Assembly (NCBI GenBank): GCA_002633025.1
Contig: NMRB01000191.1
Span: 307,647 to 371,646, forward strand
DNA: 64,000 nt
From: Notospermus geniculatus
Taxonomy: Eukaryota > Nemertea > Pilidiophora > Heteronemertea > Lineidae
Direction of reading: 5' to 3'
Position 1 is the first letter of the stretch; every line of letters begins with the position of its first letter. The position numbers and the translations under genes are program-made. Below, piece after piece: positions 1 through 12,200 of this stretch. Under the pieces are notes generated by a model. That model searched no databases. It was not told where the DNA came from and was given only the letters and a program-made list of their open reading frames with translations.

Positions 1-503
1 GGGCGGGCCATTGATGGGTGGAGGTGGTGGTGGTGGCGGTGGGGAGGGGGGGTACTAGTATTGTGGTTAATAAAAAAAATGGGGATTTATGAGATAAAAT
101 TACTGTGAGAATTAAATTTAATCCACTCCTTAGCTATTATCATAAGTTTTGGACACAGTTTTTAAAAGTATTTCAACATACAACAGTTATTTCCCATAAA
201 TGCACCTCCCCTCCTCCGCCACCCTCTAAGAGACCTGACATGCCATTACATAATTCACAATAACTTTTGAACGAATGAAGGTATAACAAAAAGAGTTTCT
301 GTTCTGAAAACTAGACAAAATATCCTTTAAAATGATACCAATTACCCTAGTTTAAAACAACCAGAACATGTTAAAAACCCAAAATCAAAAACATAGAGAT
401 CAAATATGTGCAACGTCGCCACCCTATTTGGGGGACCAGTTCATGACGCGTGACCATCTCCACATAAAGCAAGCATTCACCCGAACCAACCTCTTTTTTT
501 CAG
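1..503. other. 5' window edge and intron upstream of beta-tubulin exon 2
   Basis: This stretch holds no coding exon that I can support. Bases 1-51 are a G-rich, purine/GGT-biased run that could form a G-quadruplex on the + strand. The rest is AT-rich and ends in a pyrimidine tract and CAG at 501-503, the acceptor of the first visible tubulin exon. The N-terminal exon of the tubulin, with the MREI start motif, must lie to the left of the window. Confidence 0.6.
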
Positions 504-1881
<1,378 letters not shown>

Positions 1882-2280
1882 ATTCACTAATTAAGAAGCA
1901 GAACAGTAACTGAACGAACGCTGAGACAAATAATTATTGTATCTAGTCACGATTCCATCAACAAGGCCCTTAGTTGCAAATTCTGCTGTAGGGATCGTAC
2001 AAAAAGTGCAAAGTGATTTGGGTAATGAATTTTGTCTAAGGTATAGGCCTAGAAGGAATCCGCCTGACCCGTAGATTATTGGGGATGTCAAGACTCCGCC
2101 CTTGGCTCCTGGGTAGAAACGGGCATGTGGGTCGTTCCTCCTGATGGCTTAGACGAAGATCATCTCCCAGAAAAATGCCTATCAGTAACTTCAATTCTTT
2201 TACTTCGCATTTCTTTTCTTTTGGCTTCTGTGATACTTTCTACTGAACTACGAAAACTGATGCTCAACGAATCTCATTTT

Positions 2281-2286
2281 AATAAA
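2281..2286 (+). terminator. candidate polyadenylation signal of beta-tubulin
   Basis: AATAAA lies 400 bases after the tubulin stop, in AT-rich sequence. A second AATAAA is at 2731-2736. The choice between them cannot be made from sequence alone. Confidence 0.4.
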
Positions 2287-2299
2287 ACTACAGGGCGAA

Positions 2300-5097
2300 C
2301 GCACTGAATCCGTTCTCAGGAGGCAACGTTTGATTCACCAGTTTTAGAAACAAATTTTGCATGCACGTCGCTAGCAATTTACAACGTTGCTCCGACATTT
2401 TCTGAAGGAGCATTTTAACTTGTGAATAGGCCTACTCCGTTTCCGTGTAACCGGTGTTCCCACCTGCAAATGACACAAACCTACTATCCTTCATGAGTTT
2501 TCCGGATGCTAGCACCCATTTGATGTCTATGCAAGGTATTATTGATGCGCAAGTTTTCCATTCGCAGCAGGTGGCTTCCACGACGTGGCAGTAGTTCAGA
2601 GATGCCAAGTCGGCAAGTGTTGAGTGCGCAGAGCGAAAAAGTAACTTTCTAACATGGTTCCCTTCCAATTTTTACCTTTATACATACTTGCGAGTATATT
2701 TTCAGGTAACATTTCTGTGAATTGCAAGAGAATAAAGTTCGATTAGGCCACAAATTGTTGTTCTTAGTCATTACGTGGAAGAGATATATCTGCAAAGGTG
2801 CTCTTACGAAGGTATTGCTGAACTAGCAACTCAGTTGCTATCGAAGGCAGTTCAGCAATCCATGCTCGAAATGTTTTAGGTCAAACATCCGAGTGTAATT
2901 TGGTCAGTTCCTCAATTTAGGTTAATTATCGCCTTCCCATCATGCTGTTGACAGTTCACAGCCGCCCGACATTTTACTTTTACACCGACAGAGATGAGGC
3001 CTCGTCTGTCGCATGCTCCGACTCCCGCCAGCAAAAATCTTCAGCGGGCTTGACCATGTCGGCAACATGTTGGTGTTGGGTGCAGGCCCAAGCATTTGGC
3101 TGTATCCAGACCATTAATCTCGGAGACAACCGAACTTGTCGCGAAACTGCAGATCATTCAATTCTCGACTTGCATACATATACCGGTATTGAACAAGTGT
3201 GTTGTTAAATGCCCGTTTACATTTACCATTGCCTGACGGACCTGTAGGCAAGTCTGATCAATATTTTCGCAGCCAGGGTCATGAATTAATCGGTGCTAAT
3301 TAGTCGAATGGTAATTAAATGAACATTGTTGTCTGCACACATGTAGAAATGGGGTGGAGCCAACAGACAACACAACAGATTTGTTTTATCCGTTTCTGTG
3401 GTTGTTGGCTGGAATAAAGCAGATGACACCAAAATAGGACAATTAGCCTGCTGTCATCTCGATGGGCGTCTCCCAAGGAAATGACGGGCCATCTTGATCT
3501 TGGGCACTGAAGTGGGCACATCCGTGTCGCCGTTTGCTAGGCCTTCACCTTGTGGAATGAAGGTGCATCAATGATCTGGTATTTTGATGACGTGATGGTT
3601 GATTCTTTGTGCATAAATGGGTTAAGTTACTATCGATTGTCACTATTGATCTTTTGAATAATCAGCCCACAGAACGGACCTGGGAGTCAATTATACAATG
3701 TAACAAGTGTTTAATACTCAATGGTGAACATGCGAAGGCAGTTTGAGACCCAACCCATGGCAGCAGCAGCAGCAGGTGGTAAATGATTGACCACAGCCCA
3801 CACAAACATGACAAATAAAACGCATTGTTGCTTCTACAAACGGCAAGATGGACACATCGACTTACGATAAAAACAAATATTTCCTCAGATTATGATTACC
3901 TATAGTAAAGTTGCAATGGAGTAAGAAAGATAGATCTTCATAAAGACTGCCGACCAGGTACGCATGTACAACAGTCTTCTCAATCCTGTGGTTTTACTGA
4001 CGGGATAGCCACACTTCATCAAGAAGCAACCCGCAGCAATATGGTAATGTCGATTAACTCTATCAGTGCCACGCTGGCAGCGTTGTCTGCGAATATTGCG
4101 CAACAAAATGAAAAGGCAAGTGAACTACATGTATTTTGAAAAAGGGATATCCTTCAGACCTTGTTGGATTTTCTTACTTCACCACTCAGAGATGGCAAGT
4201 AGGATAGTAGAGATGTCAACTCGGACATTTTCCCATAAGCTGACAAAAACGTCCCCAACTGGACCCCGGTGTGCAACTTTCTCATGTCATCAATCAGTTG
4301 CTGTGGTACAATCAACATACAAAATCATTAACTACATTTCAAGGCCTAATTATCACTTACACACACAGATGTGTTCAGTACAGCAGAATTGCCGAGTGGC
4401 GCCAAAATGATTGTGATGCATGGCATAGGAAAGTTTTATAACACAGGCGAAGGACAGGGACAATCAGGATATGGAAACACATGAACAGGACAAATTTGGT
4501 TGGCCTAGAGCAGACTACTTGGAAATCATGAAGTGACAGGCATGTTCTGAATGTGTGTTTCATGTCAAAGATACATGATATCCCTGCAGCATGTGAATGG
4601 AAAATGTACACCTGCCTCAAAAGGTTCAGCCTGAAACGAAACACATGCCAGACATAGACTCTTTATTTGACAAACATCACTTGAAATACAGGTCAGATAA
4701 GACCATGATTTCCTACAAATTCCAACAGGAATAAGGACCACTTCACTCCATATAGTTTCTGTGCACATGAACTATTTCCTTGTCATTTTGGATTGTTTTG
4801 CCAGGGGTTGGGAACTTCTCTTTTTTTCAAGTTGAAAATTCTGAATCAGTAGGCTACTTATTTTTGTAGCCTTGACACTTGATTTTGAGTTGATGTGCCA
4901 AATTCACTAGTGTATGTAACACATTCATATTATTATTGTAGGTGGTATGCTTATACTAGGTATAGCTGAAATAGATCATTATCAAGCACACAATTGAAAT
5001 AGTCCATGGAATGCAAGTGCATTAATTGAATTGACCAAGTTGTTTTGATGCCTGATGCAATGTACACAGGCAGGATATTTGATAAAGCATCGATTTT
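2300..5097. other. gene-poor spacer after beta-tubulin
   Basis: No conserved protein, RNA gene or long repeat is recognised here. Only short random-looking open frames occur. The one local structure noted is a nested inverted repeat at 2814-2859. The stretch ends at the start of the 1.6-kb tandem duplication. Confidence 0.5.
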
Positions 5098-5655
5098 ACT
5101 ATATATGGAAGATTGTATTTAGAAAATACATTTCCACATAAACCTTTCTCTGTGTATGTTTGAAGAGATTACAACAACTATAGTTAGTAATGTTGAAAAT
5201 TCCTTGCCAACAAACCAATTAATCAGTTTATAATGCTTTCTAATGTTTACTGTGTGAAGTGTGGTAGACATAGGCCTGGGCATGATCCTGAGATCAACAT
5301 GACTCAACTCAGAATGGGTTTGTCACGCTTTGTCTCAAAAGAATTTGTTTAATCAGTACACAGCGTAGGATAACCCGTTTGAAAATTATGGCGTCTCAAA
5401 AGGACAAAATTAGTCCTACAAACAATTCCCAGAAGACAAGGTAATGGTCAGATGGCAAATAAGTTGATGAACCATTTGTAACCCCAGGATGCCTCAGACA
5501 GTTCAACTTGGACACTTTAAGTCGTGTCAGTCATGCCCAATCCAAAAATAGACAGTTTATTGATTAGACCTTTCCTGGGTAGGCTTCAGGCAGAGGAAAT
5601 GCGTAAGATATTCAAATTAAATAAAAGTTGTGGCCAGACTTGACATATATAATAA

Positions 5656-5977
5656 GGCCATGTAAAAAAATAGTTGGTTAGCATCCTTCCACTCTCAGTT
5701 TTCTGAGAAGGGCAGTTTTAAAAAAATATTTTATTGTATTTGAGATGCACGTTACCATGGTAACCATGGCAACCTGAGGGAAATTCCAAATGTAATAGGT
5801 ATGAATTGAAATAAAACTTTCTATCCTTTAAAAGTGTGTTGTTTTATTTAAGCAACCCAGACTGCAATTTTAACACTCTTTTGGCGTTTTTTGAAAGTTT
5901 TTTTGGAAAAATTTTTTTGAGGAGGGGTGATTTCAATGGTGGGAGGGGACGCTAACCAACTATTTTTTTACATGGCC
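5656..5977. mobile_element. Harbinger-like MITE, copy in unit A
   Basis: A 322-bp non-coding element with perfect inverted ends: GGCCATGTAAAAAAATAGTT... at 5656 is the reverse complement of the sequence ending at 5977, and the match runs 27 bp. It is flanked by TAA at 5653-5655 and 5978-5980. A 3-bp TAA/TTA target duplication with GG-starting ends is the usual signature of PIF/Harbinger elements, so this is inferred to be a non-autonomous member. It has no transposase. Near its centre is a CCATGG-rich palindromic run (5754-5772). Confidence 0.8.
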
Positions 5978-7260
5978 TAATGTAGTGCGGAAGACTTAAT
6001 TGCCTGCTGAAAAAAACAGGATAGAAGGAAATTGTTCTAGGCCAGGCTGTTCTTCGCATTCCTCATAAGATTTAATGTAGGCATGTGTGTAATATAACTG
6101 ATTCATCACCAAGTTGATAACACATACCTTATCATGAACATTTCATTATGGTGGCATATGAAAACAGTGGATATAGGTGTACTGAGACAGTGAACCAATA
6201 CACAGCTATTTCTATCAACTTAAGTTGAACTGACTCTAGATGGCAGCACTTGCAGGGGTCACACCTTCCTGGTTGTCAAGGGGGCCGAGAACACAACAAA
6301 ACAGGTTTAACCCCATGTGGCCCACAACATATGCAACAGTCTTTAGTGCAGGTGTTGGTGGCCATGGAAAACGCCTGTATAACCCCTACACTAAGGTCAC
6401 AAAGTCCCAGGACAGACCAAAAGGTGAAGAGCCTGATTCGGACCTTTAATTGATCATGACAGTAGAGTATTAGTCACATTCACACATACAACATACCGGT
6501 ATCCATTCAATACTGCCTTTTCTTGTGTAGACTGATACTACCACAGCCCACTCATGATTGCAGGGCCAACATATCTCCGCTTGTTGTGGCTGCAGAGAGT
6601 TTTACTTGCATAGCTTCAGACAGATTTATGGCTTACTACAAACACTCACAATGCATGAAAGATGAGAGGTTTGTCTACCAGTACAGCCACCTTTACTATA
6701 TATGGAAGCCAGATTGTATTTAGAAAATGCATTTCCACATAAACCTTTCTCTGCGTATGTTTGAAGAGATTACAACAACTATAGTTAGTAATGCTGAATA
6801 TTCCTTGCCAACAAACCAATTAATCAGTTTATAATGCTTTCTAATGTTTACTGTGTGAAGTGTGGTAGACATAGGCCTGGGCATGATCCTGAGATCAACA
6901 TGACTCAACTCAGAATGGGTTTGTCACGCTTTGTCTCAAAAGAAGACTTTGTTTAATCAGTACACAGCGTAGGATAACCCCTTGGAAAATTATGGTGTCT
7001 CAAAAGGACTAAATTAGTCCTACAAACAATTCCCAGAAGACAAATGGTCAGATGGCAAATAAGTTGATGAACCATTTGTAACCCCAGGATGCCTCAGACA
7101 GTTCAACTTGGACAGTTCAAGTCGTGTCAGTCACACGGTCATGCCCAATCCAAAAATAGACAGTTTATTGATTAGGCCTTTCCTGGGTAGGCTTCAGGCA
7201 GAGGAAATGCGTAAGATATTCAAATTAAATAAAAGTTGTGGCCAGACTAGACATATATAA

Positions 7261-7587
7261 GGCCATTTTTAAAAAAATAGTTGGTTAGCATCCTTCCACT
7301 CTCAGATTTCTGAGAAGGGCAGTTTTTAAAAAATATTTTATTGAGTTTGAGATGCATGTTAACATGGTAACCATGGCAACCTGAGGGAAATTCCAAATGT
7401 AATAGGTATGAATCGAAATAAAACTTTCTATCCTTTAAAAGTGTGTTGTTTCATTTAAGCATCCCAGCCTGCAATTTTATCACTTTTGGCATCTTTTTGG
7501 AAGGTTTTTTGAAAAATAATTTTTTTTGGAGGAGGGGTGATTTCAATGGTGGGAGGGGACGCTAACCAACTATTTTTTTACATGGCC
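7261..7587. mobile_element. Harbinger-like MITE, copy in unit B
   Basis: Second copy of the element at 5656-5977, at the matching place in unit B. It is flanked by TAA at 7258-7260 and 7588-7590. The left end has diverged (GGCCATTTTTAAAAA instead of GGCCATGTAAAAA), while the right end is intact. Sharing one insertion site means the insertion is older than the duplication. Confidence 0.8.
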
Positions 7588-8293
7588 TAATGTAGTGCGA
7601 AGACTTAATTGCCTGCTGAAAAAAACAGGATAGAAGGAAATTGTTCTAGGCCAGGCTGTTCTTAGCATTCCTCATAAGATTTAATGTAGGCATGTGTAAT
7701 ATAACTGATTCATCATTAAGTTGATAACACATACTTTATCATGAACATTTCATTATGGTGGCATATGAAAACTGTGGATATAGGTGTACTGAGACAGTGA
7801 ACCAATATACAGCTATTTCTATCAACTTAAGTTGAACTGACTCTAGATGGCAGCACTTGCAGGGGTCACACCTTCCTGGTTGTCAAGGGCCGAGAACACA
7901 ACAAAACAGGTTTAACCCCGTGTGGCCCACAACATATGCAACAGTCTTTAGTGCAGGTGTTGGTGGCCATGGGAAATGCCTGTAACCCCTACACTAAGGT
8001 CACAAAGTCCCAGGACAGACCAAAAGGTGAAGAGCCTGATTGGGACCTTTAATTGATTATGACAGTAGAGTATTAGTCACATTCACACATACAACATACC
8101 AGTATCCATTCAATACTGCCTTTTCTTGTGTAGACTGATACTACCGCAGCCCACTCATGATTGCAGGGCCAACATATCTCCGCTTGTTGTGGCTGCAGAG
8201 TTTTATTGCATAGCTTCAGACAGATTTATGGCTTACTACAAACACTCACAATGCATGAAAGATGAGAGGTTTGTCTACCAGTACAGCCACCTG

Positions 8294-9272
8294 GTGATGT
8301 CTAATTTAACCATGTTAACTGCACAACAACCTGGATGAAAATAATAAGGATCAGCCAGTGGCATGTGTGGCTCCATCTATAGATACAATCAAGCAACACA
8401 CTGAAAGAAAACCAAGTTGTACAAAATAACCAGAAATGATCGAAACAACACATAAAGAAACACGAGAAAATGATGTCCGTTGTACATACCCAGGACAGGA
8501 TGTCACATTTCCTACAATTTACCATTCACCGTAATAAGTAAAAGATAATAAGTCATTGGAAAATTCCATATACACTGACTTTTATTCGTTGAAAATAATT
8601 GTGTGCAGAACATGAGAGAAAGGCTTGAAGTCGTTTTACATTCACAGCAACACATGTACATGTTGGCCTATATACATTTTTCACATATCTAAGAAACAGT
8701 AACATTTTCACTGTGATACTAGTCAAGTAATACCTTAATTGTGCCCTCCTCTAGATATTAAAATGACAAAATCAATTACCATTTTGAAATGAGTGTCACC
8801 ACACAAAAGTTCTTTGCCTCACATGATACAAGAATGTGCACCTGGTGCAATTTTTCATGTGAGACAAGGCTTAAAAGAAATCGTCGATATGCACCATGTG
8901 TATGTGACAATTTGAAATGACGGGTAAAGGACTCAAACTGGTTCTCATCAAAATGTACCGGGTCATTTTATTGGACTGATAATCACCACAGGAAAGAGAC
9001 TCTCATTTGGTTGAAAGGTGAGTTTTAATTTCCCAATGGCAATGTTTTACTGCAACGATTTTGAATTATGACAATTCTTGCCGCACAATTACGGTGGCAG
9101 GCAGAATGAAGGTGAATGGAGAAGGGGAACCAAATTAATTAGCACAGTTCCTTGCTTCAGGGACAGGAAATTTCACAGCCTTTCTGTTGTTGTTGTTTAC
9201 CTCAGCTACAAGATGTGAAACACTCACCAGTTGAAATAACAGTAAAAAACATCAAAGGGTATTTTAGCCCGT
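8294..9272. other. spacer and 3' flank of CSTF3
   Basis: No gene is seen. The stretch lies downstream of the CSTF3 stop (minus strand) and probably includes its 3' UTR. Possible AATAAA signals on the minus strand are read from TTTATT at 8967-8972 and near 8580. Confidence 0.45.
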
Positions 9273-12200
9273 CTACTTCACTCGTTTCTGTTGTCGTGCT
9301 CTGTAAATATCATTGGCAGGGGGCGCCACTGATGTTTCTTCGTCTTCACTATCCTCTCCCTCTGCATTCGTCACCACCTTACGTTTTCTTGATGATACTG
9401 AAGCTTCTATTGAATACAATGTTCCGGCGTCCATTTTGCCTGGATCAACGCCATTCTCAACTGGGTGAATTGCTGCAAAGATGAAATAAACCCACATATT
9501 GAAATGGGCAAAAAGGCTGACATACAGTAGAATGTAAGCTTGAGAATATTCAGCTCTGATTTGAAGCCATTTTGCTGTGTCCAGAGATGAAGATGAAGTA
9601 TCTGGCGTGTGATCTTTCACCAAAGCAAAAGCACATAGACTTACTGAAGCACTCCCCTGCTTTAGCTCCTTCAAATGATGTCAGAAGTTAGAAAACAACC
9701 AAACCTAGATACCGTAGTGCAACAACACCAACCACCAACAGGGGCGGATCCAGGATTTGGGAAAAGAGGGGGCGTCCTGTGCTAGGAACATTGAAATTTG
9801 CACCAAGTTCCAGAATTTCACGGTCGATTTTACAGATTTGTTGGCCAAAAGGGGGCATTCACCGGGTGCGCCCCCCCGCCCCGGATCCGCACCTGACCAA
9901 TCAAGAAAAGTAAACGCAATGAATCATAACTTACACTCTGGCAGTTTAAGATCTTGGAAATGTTCGATGAACTTGTCAATGAGCACGAATGGGCCCTGAA
10001 AAAAAATGTACAGTATTTCTATTTAAATGTGACAGAGCTTGTTCTTTCATATGCTTTTATTTCACAAGTCAGATTACAACAACCAAATATCAGATGATGC
10101 TCCTGAAAAAGAGTACTCACATGAAAACTTGTAGGTGGTGGTAACAGAGTCATGAGGTCTGAGGCTGCTGGCGGGGGCGGGAATACTCCGCCTGCAACAG
10201 GATGGGCACCAGTGGCTGAAAAAGTAGAATGCTACCATGAAAAGGTGCATAATAAATAATTTATGAAACGTCTAAACTGGGGTTCCTAAGAATGATTTTA
10301 TCAACACCATGGATGGGCAAGTGTCATTGACAAACTTGAGTGTGAAATGTTTCACTTACGAACGACAGCTTTTGGTTTGAATGGCAACATCTGAGACGTG
10401 TCCGGCTTTGGATACTCTGGACGATTTCTTCCCTCATCTTCATCATCGTCGAGGTTTCTGTGGGCCAACTCTGGATGAAGCATCATCTGGAGGGCAGCCT
10501 GCTTTGTCGATTCCTGTCAAAAGAAATTGTGCTATCTTACCACCAGACTGGCAATTCAAGAAGTCATTGCATACAGCTGATTACGGTACACATTATTGAA
10601 ATCCTGTTTCATTGGTGAAAATAAATACAATAGATAAATGGAATAATTCTGATTGTCTTTCAATAGAGTGATCTTATCTTACCTTGTATCCAAGAGCCTT
10701 TAACTCACTCGTAGAACAGGGGTACAGATCCATGTACTTGTATCTGTCAACCAATAATGCTGTCTCTTTCCCCTCAAATTCTTGTAACTGAAAATCAAGA
10801 CAGTCTCAGTCTGTACCAGCATCATAATTCGGTAATTTCATGATTTACCTTGCCATGAGATAGATGAAAAGGTTGATAGATGAATGAATGAATGAAAACG
10901 ATCGAAGAAGACTTACTTTTTCAATGATCTGAGCTCTTCTCTTCTCCACTTTCATAATACTGGCAAGGTCACCAATATTGGATTCAAAGTCAAGAAAGTT
11001 ACTCCAGATTTCCCTGAAATAAAGAAAGAACATGGAATCTACTGATAAACAACTGGGCGTTTATGAGTAGGCTACTCAGATCACGGCCAACACGACAGAG
11101 ACAGAATTTCCGGACATGACCCAGCAGCTTACCTTGAACATTCAGCTTCCAGTTGACCAGATGATAGAACTCGTTCAAACAGCACCCTCGTGTTGTTGTC
11201 CTCTGTAATAAAACATCATTCAAAAGTTTCTAAATGTTCATCTCAATGTTAAACGTAACAAATAATAAAGCTCAGTATCTCAAGTTTATTAACTCTGAGT
11301 GTTCAACTGTTACTGAGCCTGTTGTAGTCTTACCATTGAGATGTGACATGTAGTCGATGTATGCCAATAGGAGGAGAGTGAGGGCGCTGAGGATACACTA
11401 ACATCATAATTCGGTAATTTCATGATTTACATGTACCTTGCCATGAGATGAAAAGGTTGACAGATGAATGAATGAATGAATGAATGAATGAAAACGATCG
11501 AAGACGACTTACTTTTTCAATGATCTGAGCTCTTCTCTTCTCCACTTTCATAATACTGGCAAGGTCACCAATATTGGATTCAAAGTCAAGAAAGTTACTC
11601 CAGATTTCCCTGAAATAAAGAAAGAACATGGAATCTATTGATAAACAACTGGGCGTTTATGAGTACTCAGATCACGGCCAACACGACAGAGACAGAATAA
11701 CCGAACATGACCCAGCAGCTTACCTTGAACATTCAGCTTCCAGTTGACCAGATGATAGAACTCGTTCAAACAGCACCCTCGTGTTGTTGTCCTCTGTAAT
11801 AAAACATCATTCAAAGTTTCTAAATGTTCTTCTCACAGTTAAAGCTAACATATAATAAAGCTCATTATCTCAAGTTAATTAACTCTGAGGGCCGTATGCA
11901 CCGACGAAGATTATCGTCACATCATGCCCTGGCGAACCTGAACAATTGAAAAAGCTGTGGCTCAACCTGAGTTCAAGATAATCTTTGTTGGTGCATACGG
12001 CCCTGAGTGTTCAACTGTTACTGAGCCTGATGTAGTCTTACCATTGAGATGTGACATGTAGTCGATGTATGCCAAGATGTATTCAGGAATGTGACCGTAT
12101 TTCTTCAGACCGAGCTCGAAGATCTTAAATGCGACATTTTTATCCTGAAAATAGATGGAGACACTATGAATGATTTTGGCAACCCAGCAATCACGAGTAA

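Larger units (their letters stand above)
5098..8293. repeat. tandem duplication, two units of about 1.6 kb
   Basis: Unit A (about 5098-6694) and unit B (about 6698-8293) match along their length with an offset of about 1,601 bases. For example, TAGAAAAT at 5120 recurs at 6721, and both units end in the same 'gatgagaggtttgtctacca' text (6661 and 8261). They differ by scattered substitutions and small indels. Both units contain the same MITE (separate entries). No real gene is seen inside; the short open frames that match between units just follow the duplicated DNA. It could be a true tandem duplication or two haplotypes placed in series, although no N marks the join. Confidence 0.85.
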
